NCBI RefSeq assembly: GCF_018614975.1
Contig: NZ_JAGGNR010000048.1
Span: 1-52,929 of the forward strand
Origin: Paenibacillus polymyxa
GTDB lineage: Bacteria; Bacillota; Bacilli; Paenibacillales; Paenibacillaceae
Length of the DNA stretch: 52,929 bases
Direction: 5' to 3'
Below are positions 26,094 through 31,575 of this stretch, piece after piece; the stretch's first letter is position 1; each line of letters opens with the position of its first letter. The position numbers and the translations under genes are program-made. Under the pieces are notes generated by a model, which made no database searches, was not told where the DNA came from, and saw only the letters and a program-made list of their open reading frames with translations.

Positions 26094-26172
26094 ATCATAC
26101 AAACGGATTACTGACTATAAATTTATCTATGGATCTGTTGTGACAAAAACGAACGTATGTTTTACAAGTGAA

Positions 26173-26221
26173 TTGACTTTTTGTGCCAACAACAACTATA
26201 CTATTATTGTTGGCACAAAAA
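26173..26221 (+). promoter_or_regulatory. Promoter inside a perfect 15-bp operator palindrome
   Basis: TTTTTGTGCCAACAA (26178-26192) and TTGTTGGCACAAAAA (26207-26221) are perfect inverted repeats. TTGACT (26173-26178) and TATACT (26197-26202), 18 bases apart, form a SigA promoter, with the left arm filling the spacer and the right arm at the start site. The RHH gene begins 14 bases later. A classic autorepressor layout. Confidence 0.75.
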
Positions 26222-26234
26222 GTGAGGTGAAGCA

Positions 26235-26414
26235 ATGTCCGCCAAGAAGATGGGACGTCCGCTGTCTGACAATCCCAAAAGCGAAACGATTAAAATCCGT
26301 GTTGATCAGGAAATTATGAACAAGCTCGATATTTCGGCTGAGAAGCTGAATACGAATCGATCAGACATCGTTCGCAAAGGGATTGAGAAGATTTACGACG
26401 AACTCCAAAAATAA
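26235..26414 (+). CDS. Ribbon-helix-helix (CopG/Arc-type) regulator
   Basis: 59 residues. A short basic head (MSAKKMGRPLSDNPKS) leads to a beta strand ETIKIRVDQE, then two helices (EIMNKLDISAEKLN and RSDIVRKGIEKIYDEL), the RHH plan. It binds DNA as a dimer, most likely the palindrome immediately upstream. GTGAGGTGAAGCA precedes the ATG. CopG-like proteins are often antitoxins, but no toxin gene is adjacent (the next gene is DUF6809-like), so it may be a stand-alone autoregulator. Confidence 0.82.
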   Translation: MSAKKMGRPLSDNPKSETIKIRVDQEIMNKLDISAEKLNTNRSDIVRKGIEKIYDELQK

Positions 26415-26418
26415 AAAA

Positions 26419-26457
26419 GGAAGCAGCGCTAGTCCCGAGAAGAACACGCTGCTTCCT
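26419..26457. terminator. Hairpin after the RHH gene
   Basis: GGAAGCAGCG / CGCTGCTTCC, perfect 10-bp stem. The T-tract is on the minus strand side; on the plus strand the tail is TATCAC, so it may end transcripts on either side with unequal strength. Confidence 0.55.
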
Positions 26458-26467
26458 ATCACGCAAT

Positions 26468-26525
26468 CACTTGAATGAGCTGACTGCATAAATATCCTAC
26501 CATGTGTAGAACGTTCATTCAAGTG
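26468..26525 (+). promoter_or_regulatory. Inverted repeat upstream of the DUF6809-like gene
   Basis: CACTTGAATGA and TCATTCAAGTG, an 11-bp perfect pair 36 bases apart. It lies just before the ribosome binding site of the next gene. It could be an operator pair or the base of a leader stem. Confidence 0.4.
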
Positions 26526-26555
26526 AGGTGCGAATTGATATACAGGAGGATGCAC

Positions 26556-26786
26556 ATGAATTTGATATTAGAAGCATTATATAATGGACGACTTCGACCG
26601 GATGAGACGATGATGCCGACACATCCTGAATACCAAACGTTAGGGCGGCAGATTGCAGCTCTGACAGAGCAATGGAAGAATCGATTGAGCGAGGAAGAAT
26701 TCCGTGAGCTTGAACAGTTATTTGACTTGTGTGGCAGATGTGAGGGCATGCATACGGAAGCGGCGTTGGAGTTTAACGAAGTTTAA
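26556..26786 (+). CDS. DUF6809-like small protein
   Basis: 76 residues. MNLILEALYNGRLRPDE, then a helical segment with EQWKNRLSEEEFRELEQL and a DLCGRC motif, as in DUF6809-type proteins. It is soluble and helical with unknown function. ACAGGAGG with good spacing selects the ATG at 26556. Confidence 0.7.
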   Translation: MNLILEALYNGRLRPDETMMPTHPEYQTLGRQIAALTEQWKNRLSEEEFRELEQLFDLCGRCEGMHTEAALEFNEV

Positions 26787-26895
26787 CGATGTGAGTAGAG
26801 ATCCGGCTTACTTTTACAGCTAAATTCTCAGGAAATGACGTGCATACAACATACTCATTTTGCATCATAAAATGGTATCATAAATTGATTATAAC

Positions 26896-26942
26896 AAAGC
26901 CCTCAAATCCTCTCTGCATTCAGCAGCAGGGTTCGAGGGCTT
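26896..26942 (-). terminator. Rho-independent terminator (minus strand)
   Basis: AAGCCCTC and GAGGGCTT around a loop with GCTGCTGAATGCAG, then TTTG. It ends the Mn-catalase transcript. Confidence 0.7.
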
Positions 26943-27000
26943 CACTTAAACATAGAGTTAACAATATATATAGGGAAAGAATCTGTTAAACAATTGTTCC

Positions 27001-27903
27001 TTAATCCGCAATATTCCCTGCCATCTTCAGACGACGTGCAATTTCCTTGAAGTCTTCTTGCGATATACCTGGTGCGAATTCTTCCTCGACCGCAGGAGCT
27101 TCCGGAATCGGGAATCCTTCAGGAATCCCTTGGATGACTTCAAGAGGTTGTCCATCTTCGGGGTGAGTTCCTTTCCAGATCTGGCCAATCGTGTTGAAAT
27201 CTTTATCACTATAGGTATACAGCTTGGTGTGTACCCCTTTTTCTTCATATTTACGAGCCTCGTTGAAGGCTTTGTTGTTCAGTGAAGGGATAGGAACCAG
27301 CTTGGTCACATTTACGCCAGTTGCAATCTCAAGTGCTTTCGCATATGCGACAACATGTACCCCGCCACGTACCAGCAGGAAACCAACCACTTCCCGGGCT
27401 GCCGGGTGATCCGTCATCTCATATACTTTCATTTTATGGGTACGAGCGCCACATTCTAGGAAGAAGTTATGCAGCAGATCCTCGACCAGGTTGCCGCTGT
27501 TGAAGACGTTTGCTCCCGTCCATGGATTACCCATGGAGTCGAAAGGCATTGCGCCTTGTGCACCGGCCAGATAGTGATACGACAGACGAGCATCTTTCAC
27601 GGAACCTAGCGGTGTATCGTCGGGTTCTTTGTACTCGGTTGAACCTCTGAGGCATTTGTTAATGCCATGAGACACGAGCTCAACATGACCCAATTCTTCG
27701 GCGGTAATACTCATGACGAGGTCATAGAAGGGCTTCAGCTTTTCTTTGGATCGAAAATTAAACGATTGATAGAGGTAGTTGTTCAACGTTGACATTTCTC
27801 CGAATTTGCCGCCGAGCAATTCTTGTATGGCTGCCGCAGCATTCGGATCTGGCTTCTCGACATTGGGAATCTCAATCAGGATTTCATCCAAGCGTTTGAA
27901 CAT
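27001..27903 (-). CDS. Manganese catalase
   Basis: 300 residues, a four-helix-bundle ferritin-like enzyme. The dimanganese ligands fall where expected: Glu36 in KFGEMSTLNNYL, Glu69/Glu70 and His73 in TAEELGHVE, then LECGARTHKM and RGGVHVVAY. It breaks down hydrogen peroxide to water and oxygen, in the cytoplasm or spore. GAGGAGGTTACACC selects the ATG at 27903; the frame continues to 28017 but that part looks non-coding. A SigB-like pair of boxes lies upstream. Confidence 0.93.
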   Translation of the reverse strand: MFKRLDEILIEIPNVEKPDPNAAAAIQELLGGKFGEMSTLNNYLYQSFNFRSKEKLKPFYDLVMSITAEELGHVELVSHGINKCLRGSTEYKEPDDTPLGSVKDARLSYHYLAGAQGAMPFDSMGNPWTGANVFNSGNLVEDLLHNFFLECGARTHKMKVYEMTDHPAAREVVGFLLVRGGVHVVAYAKALEIATGVNVTKLVPIPSLNNKAFNEARKYEEKGVHTKLYTYSDKDFNTIGQIWKGTHPEDGQPLEVIQGIPEGFPIPEAPAVEEEFAPGISQEDFKEIARRLKMAGNIAD

Positions 27904-27962
27904 TCGGGTGTAACCTCCTCGAATTGGTATTGCAGATCGTGAAATCACTCTGTCATGGCCTA

Positions 27963-27988
27963 TTACACGTCTATTGGGTTTTTTAAAC
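27963..27988 (-). promoter_or_regulatory. Candidate SigB-like promoter of Mn-catalase
   Basis: On the minus strand GTTTAA (27988-27983), 14 bases, GTGTAA (27968-27963). It fits the -35 exactly and the -10 loosely. Confidence 0.3.
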
Positions 27989-28147
27989 AAAAAATCAACC
28001 AAATGGGACTTAAGCATCGCATAACGTATGTCTCAACTCTTCTCCCATTTGTTATTTCCAATACGGTCAAATTTATGTATAATCAAACATTCAAACGAGT
28101 CTTCACGTACAAGAGAAGAGAGTCATAAATTCATAAAGGAGTAAGAG

Positions 28148-28456
28148 ATGAACAAGCGTTGGATACAAATAGTTGGGATTGTAATGTTTCTAATGATTGT
28201 GATGTACATAAGCAGCGAGCCTGCCACAGCATATGTCGATACGAACGAGGTTCAGGTCGATGAAGCAACGAGGCAGTTACTTGAAAAGAAATACGAGTTG
28301 GAACGTCCTGAGGAACCACAGACACAACAATACGTTTTCTCGGGTGATTGGGGAATGAGTTTCCGGACGGAGCCTGCTGATTCGTTTGACCGACTTATTC
28401 ATGTGGTTCCTTTTTCCCTGCGGCAACTGGCCTGGATCTTTCGTTTATTCGTGTAA
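28148..28456 (+). CDS. Small anchored protein resembling an OppB/DppB N-terminal fragment
   Basis: 102 residues. One hydrophobic segment at about 6-22 is followed by a polar region. From about residue 38, ATRQLLEKKYELERP, then SGDWGMSFR and DSFDRLIHVVPFSL, follow the same order as the external loop after TM1 of OppB/DppB permeases (leu-rich KYGLDRP, GDxGxSF, PxTLEL). It stops before the transmembrane core, so it cannot be a transporter. AAAGGAGTAAGAG precedes the ATG, so it may be expressed as a stand-alone protein or be a decayed fragment. Confidence 0.55.
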   Translation: MNKRWIQIVGIVMFLMIVMYISSEPATAYVDTNEVQVDEATRQLLEKKYELERPEEPQTQQYVFSGDWGMSFRTEPADSFDRLIHVVPFSLRQLAWIFRLFV

Positions 28457-28512
28457 AATGAAACCCGGACGGGCAATATAACAGAAACATATTGTCCCAA
28501 GGAGTGAGTGAA

Positions 28513-28833
28513 ATGAGAATGCTCATCGTTACCGTCATGTCGGTAGTTCTGAGTTTAGCCGGAATTACATCAGGCACAGGCGCAGCCATCCCTGATTATG
28601 CGAAGTGGGGGATTATTGCGGTCAAGGAAACACAGACCAAGTATAATGTGGATATTTTGGACTATAAGCATATCGGTCGTACTTCTCTAACAGCGGATCA
28701 ATCACGGGAACAGTTCAAGCTATGGGTTCGAGCGAAAGACGGCAAGCAATTCGCAGTCTATGTAAATGTTGATTTTAATCCATCTACACAGCAGTTAAAG
28801 AAAGTGCAATTTTCGGAATCGGATCGACACTGA
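28513..28833 (+). CDS. DUF3889 family secreted protein
   Basis: 106 residues. A signal peptide (MRMLIVTVMSVVLSLAG...) is followed by IPDYAKWGIIAVKETQTKY, the opening of DUF3889, then a two-strand beta segment with FKLWVRAKDGKQFAVYVNVDF. The domain is small, extracytoplasmic and of unknown function. AAGGAGTGAGTGAA selects the ATG at 28513; an earlier ATG at 28492 has no site. Confidence 0.78.
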   Translation: MRMLIVTVMSVVLSLAGITSGTGAAIPDYAKWGIIAVKETQTKYNVDILDYKHIGRTSLTADQSREQFKLWVRAKDGKQFAVYVNVDFNPSTQQLKKVQFSESDRH

Positions 28834-28892
28834 TCCGTTACTGAACTTGGTCATGACAAGCCATGTTTTCATATTAGCTATACTATGGGTTG

Positions 28893-28937
28893 AACCAGAC
28901 TGCCTTAATCATTAAGGTGAAAGTTTGGTTTTTTTTA
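28893..28937 (+). terminator. Rho-independent terminator
   Basis: AACCAGACT ... AGTTTGGTT with an inner CCTTAA/TTAAGG pair and a long T run. It ends the DUF3889 transcript. Confidence 0.82.
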
Positions 28938-28962
28938 TTTTACAAAATCCTTTTTTTACTAT

Positions 28963-28992
28963 TGAATAAAGAACTTATGTTCGCATATAATA
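28963..28992 (+). promoter_or_regulatory. SigA promoter with a LexA (SOS) box in its spacer
   Basis: TTGAAT (28963-28968) and TATAAT (28987-28992), 18 bases apart. Between them GAACTTATGTTCG (28972-28984) matches the Bacillota LexA/DinR core GAAC-N4-GTTC exactly. Binding here would block RNA polymerase, so the two genes downstream are predicted to be induced by DNA damage. Confidence 0.7.
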
Positions 28993-29029
28993 TGAAATAC
29001 AAACAAACGTTCTTATCGGAGGGATGATT

Positions 29030-29251
29030 ATGCTAGGGAAATATATTGGCCAGATGGTGGAGCTTGTCTACATGGATCGTGCAGGGCAGATTACGCAGCG
29101 ACAGATTCGAATTAACAGTGTACGTGGCGGGATGATTAGAGCATCAGCGGGAAAAGAAGGCTCACCCCGAACATTTCTGGAGCAAGGTATTCTGGCATGG
29201 CGTCCTGTTACCGATCTGAATGGGGAGGTAAAGTATGCTGAACGACTTTGA
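29030..29251 (+). CDS. Small WYL-like protein, SOS-box unit gene 1
   Basis: 73 residues. GKYIGQMVELVYMDRAGQI, then QRQIRINSVRGGMIRA and SPRTFLEQGILAWRP follow the strand order of a WYL-type Sm-like domain (charged turn, Arg-rich end, terminal RTF-x-LxxI-like segment). No DNA-binding part is attached. GGAGGG at 29018-29023 selects the ATG at 29030 over one at 29024. The following gene overlaps its end by 17 bases, so they are coupled. WYL domains can bind nucleic acids or nucleotides; this is inference. Confidence 0.6.
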   Translation: MLGKYIGQMVELVYMDRAGQITQRQIRINSVRGGMIRASAGKEGSPRTFLEQGILAWRPVTDLNGEVKYAERL

Positions 29252-29516
29252 ACGCAAGATTTTGCGTATTATGGTGAACTATGCAGGACAACGGCGCAGG
29301 CTGCCGCGTATGGATGAACTGGAGAACAAGACGGGACGAAGCAGAGCTTACATTCATGAGTCTTTGCTGGAGCTTGAACGCACCGGGCACATCGCGTGGG
29401 AGAACCGTTCTACTCTTGAAGGGATACAGATTTTGCAGGCATGGGAACAGGCACAACAGCTGGTTCGCAAAAGCCAGCCTTCCGGGGACTCCGTAAAATA
29501 TTTTACGGACTACTAG
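29235..29516 (+). CDS. Small winged-helix-like protein, SOS-box unit gene 2
   Basis: 93 residues. FERKILRIMVNYAGQRRRLPRM, then ELENKTGRSRAYIHESLLELERTGHI reads as a helix-turn-helix with a recognition helix around RSRAYIHESL, followed by a short wing-like strand (IAWENRS) and a helix. It starts inside the preceding gene (GGGGAGGTAAAGT upstream of the ATG). It is probably a DNA-binding protein or regulator co-expressed with the WYL-like gene. Its last codons lie in a 20-bp palindrome and a repeat element starts five bases after the stop. Confidence 0.65.
   Translation: MLNDFERKILRIMVNYAGQRRRLPRMDELENKTGRSRAYIHESLLELERTGHIAWENRSTLEGIQILQAWEQAQQLVRKSQPSGDSVKYFTDY
29490..29509. repeat. Perfect 20-bp palindrome at the end of a gene
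   Basis: TCCGTAAAATATTTTACGGA reads the same on both strands. It overlaps the last codons of the winged-helix-like gene and sits directly before a repeat element. It could be a terminator-like stem or an insertion target. Confidence 0.6.
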
Positions 29517-29520
29517 AGGT

Positions 29521-29688
29521 TGTTCAAAAAGTCCACTTTTGATTACGAATCATGCCTGACGGCATCATCAGCATCGAAGTTGAAATTCAGCCGAAATGTC
29601 CGTTGCTCACGTAGTTTTCCTACGCTCTGCTACTCCATTTCTAGCTTCATTCCATCTTCTCGGCACTGAAAATCAGACTTTTTGAACA
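29521..29688. repeat. Terminal-inverted-repeat element, family 2
   Basis: 168 bases bounded by TGTTCAAAAAGTC and GACTTTTTGAACA, perfect 13-bp inverted repeats. The interior has no ORF. It is a MITE-like element placed immediately after a stop codon. A remnant of its right end is at 48487-48512. The ends resemble those of common Paenibacillus intergenic repeats. Confidence 0.75.
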
Positions 29689-29710
29689 CGCAATACAGTC
29701 ATAATAAGAA

Positions 29711-29740
29711 AACGCCAACCCGGGTAACCGGATCGGCGCT
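29711..29740 (-). terminator. Rho-independent terminator (minus strand)
   Basis: On the minus strand GCGCCGATCCGG / CCGGGTTGGCGTT with a short loop and TTTTCTTATT behind it. It ends the DUF3892 gene transcript. Confidence 0.75.
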
Positions 29741-29773
29741 TATTGTGTCACATGTACGACATGTGTATCTATT

Positions 29774-30010
29774 TTAGAGATGGGGAAGTTGGTCCAGGTT
29801 GTTGGTTGGGTCACCGTCGGCATCTCCGCGAATGTACATTTCGCCATCCTTGCCTTTAAATACATTCACACCGGCAATAGCGCCAGCTTTTACTTCTGCA
29901 AGTGCCTGCTGATAATCCAGTACACGTCCTGCTGAAGTCTGAAATGCTGTCAGGTCACCGTCACCATTTTTCTGTACGGCTGTGAAACTCTCGCGTGTCG
30001 TTTGATCCAT
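29774..30010 (-). CDS. DUF3892 family protein
   Basis: 78 residues. A mainly soluble protein with FTAVQKNGDGDLTAFQTS, DYQQALAEVKAGAIAGVNVF and GDADGDPTNNLDQLP, the pattern of DUF3892. The GADGDPxNNLDxLP tail is family-typical. The function is unknown. AAGGAGAGTGTGACATC precedes the ATG. A terminator follows. Confidence 0.85.
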   Translation of the reverse strand: MDQTTRESFTAVQKNGDGDLTAFQTSAGRVLDYQQALAEVKAGAIAGVNVFKGKDGEMYIRGDADGDPTNNLDQLPHL

Positions 30011-30122
30011 GATGTCACACTCTCCTTATATGACGAGATAGGAATCTGCTTACCTGATTAGCCTATCCGAATTCATCGGAAGTATGCACCATATGCTGAT
30101 AAGACCTGCCAACGTCGAGGTT

Positions 30123-30572
30123 TTACAGGCTCTTTCTCATACGAACATGCAGAATATCTGCATCATAAAAAGGTTCTTCCGAAATCACTTCATAACCCAG
30201 TTTTTCATAGAATTTCTGTGCCTGACACTGCGCATCCAGTACAGAATAGGATAAGCCGAGTTCACGTGCCAGCTCCTCCATCGCCAGCAGAAGCACACGT
30301 CCATAACCGAATGAACGATGAGATTCAAGCACTGCGATCCGCTGCATTTTGGCCGTATCCTTACTGTAATAGATCAGGCGTCCCGTTGCCACAGCCTGTC
30401 CATCTGTACTCAACAATACATGATGCACATCCGGACTGATGACATCGTATTGATCAATCTCAATCTCGGCAGGCACCTGTTGCTCGATCACAAAAACGTG
30501 ATGGCGAATTTCCAGGGCTTGCTCCAGTTGTTCTTCTGTTGATACATAACTAATCTCAGCTGCCAATTCCAT
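30123..30572 (-). CDS. GNAT family N-acetyltransferase (YjcF/ElaA-like)
   Basis: 149 residues. The acetyl-CoA motif A is MQRIAVLESHRSFGYGRVLL, with the Arg/Gly-x-x-Gly/Ala loop RSFGYG. The N-terminal EQALEIRHHVFVIEQQVP is the ElaA/YjcF-type opening. It transfers acetyl from acetyl-CoA to an amine; the substrate is unknown. The called ATG has GAAGGA directly in front; the TTG six bases later (30566) fits the spacing better, so the real start may be there. Confidence 0.85.
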   Translation of the reverse strand: MELAAEISYVSTEEQLEQALEIRHHVFVIEQQVPAEIEIDQYDVISPDVHHVLLSTDGQAVATGRLIYYSKDTAKMQRIAVLESHRSFGYGRVLLLAMEELARELGLSYSVLDAQCQAQKFYEKLGYEVISEEPFYDADILHVRMRKSL

Positions 30573-30674
30573 TCCTTCTTTCTGCTCTTGCGCGACATAT
30601 CAGACTGAATTATACAAAAAAATGTTTTTCCTGTATAGTGAAGTCTGGAACATATTGGGAGAGGAGGGGTAGTG

Positions 30675-30788
30675 ATGGGCATGACAGGCATCATGGTAAT
30701 TACATTGCTAATGTCGGCGGCAATGATTACTCTGTTGTATTACGTTACGAAGAAAGCATACTCACGCAAGTGGGATGAAGATGAGTAA
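30675..30788 (+). CDS. 37-residue single-pass membrane peptide (YtzI-like)
   Basis: GAGGAGGGG precedes an ATG. A hydrophobic span (about 3-24, IMVITLLMSAAMITLLYYV) leads to KKAYSRKWDEDE. The KAY-x-x-K end recalls YtzI, but similarity is weak at this length. It sits alone between two minus-strand genes. Confidence 0.55.
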   Translation: MGMTGIMVITLLMSAAMITLLYYVTKKAYSRKWDEDE

Positions 30789-30803
30789 TTCACCTGTTAA
30801 CCT

Positions 30804-31061
30804 TCACGGCAAGACTTCACTGCTTCCTCGCGGAGAATACACATCTTGAATTACAGATTTGGAGTATACGTCCAGCCAGACGGGCAGAGATTCACCATTT
30901 TCATTGGGCTGTTGTAATTGTTGGAATTGAACTGTATGTTCATCCCTCTCTAAGCTGCAACCAGTAACGGTTGTACTGAGAATCACAAGCCCAGCAAAGA
31001 GAAAGAAGCATTTGGTAAATGTATATTTATTGGATTTTGACCGTTTTGTTAAGTTTCTCAT
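30804..31061 (-). CDS. Small lipoprotein
   Basis: 85 residues. A basic head (NLTKRSKSNKYTFTK) precedes a hydrophobic core and a lipobox TVTGC; lipidation and export are expected. The mature part is only about 50 residues and polar (LERDEHTVQFQQL, then VWLDVYSKSVIQ). GAGGTGAATTCCCT precedes the ATG at 31061; longer frames on the left have no site. No family recognised. Confidence 0.65.
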   Translation of the reverse strand: MRNLTKRSKSNKYTFTKCFFLFAGLVILSTTVTGCSLERDEHTVQFQQLQQPNENGESLPVWLDVYSKSVIQDVYSPRGSSEVLP

Positions 31062-31141
31062 AGGGAATTCACCTCGTTGTAGAAATGGTAATCTTTCCTT
31101 TATTGTGCACCATTTCGGGTGAATTATAACCAAATAAATCA

Positions 31142-31208
31142 TTGACAATGAACACGGTTACTTGATATGATACTGTTACTTGATTGGGAAACAATTATAT
31201 ATTATGAT
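31142..31208 (+). promoter_or_regulatory. Tandem SigA promoters upstream of tRNA-Val
   Basis: TTGACA (31142), 18 bases, TATGAT (31166-31171); and TTGATT (31180), 17 bases, TATGAT (31203-31208). A direct repeat GTTACTTGAT runs through them. The second ends 57 bases before the tRNA. Confidence 0.5.
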
Positions 31209-31265
31209 CTGTTAGCTCAGCTAAAGATAGTGGTATGACCGTTATTGTAGCATCTTAATTATTAC

Positions 31266-31337
31266 AGGGCGATAGCTCAGCGGGAGAGCATTATCTTGAC
31301 AGGGTAAGGGTCGTGGGTTCGATCCCCACTCGTCCTA
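31266..31337 (+). tRNA. tRNA-Val(GAC), unusual copy
   Basis: 72 bases that fold as a cloverleaf. The acceptor AGGGCGA pairs with TCGTCCT (one G-U). D arm GCTC/GAGC. The anticodon stem TTATC/GGTAA (one U-G) has loop TTGACAG, giving anticodon GAC. T arm GTGGG/CCCAC with TTCGATC. Discriminator A, no encoded CCA. The A-U first pair, weak anticodon stem and short D loop are atypical for Bacillota tRNA-Val, so it may be a divergent or weakly functional copy. It is solitary. Confidence 0.8.
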
Positions 31338-31354
31338 TATGAAAAAATTAAAGG

Positions 31355-31398
31355 CAACTTCTTTTGAGAATTATATCTCAAGAGGAGTTGTTTTTTTA
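31355..31398 (+). terminator. Rho-independent terminator of tRNA-Val
   Basis: CAACTTCTTTTGAGA pairs with TCTCAAGAGGAGTTG, followed by seven T. Confidence 0.85.
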
Positions 31399-31575
31399 TA
31401 TAACATTATGGCTACCTCCAATATTATGTGTAGGTGGTTTTTGTTGATAATAAATTCAATGGTACAGTTTCTTTCTCTTTTTAAACAAAACTTAAATAAA
31501 ACATAAATTCAGCGTAAGGTTCGTCTTCTATACTTGGTTCTGAGGTCAATATAGAACAGGAGAAGGAGAGAACTT

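Noticed and set aside
26235..26786. RHH plus next gene as a toxin-antitoxin pair
   Set aside because: The second gene is DUF6809-like, not a known toxin, and has its own inverted repeat and ribosome binding site after a hairpin.
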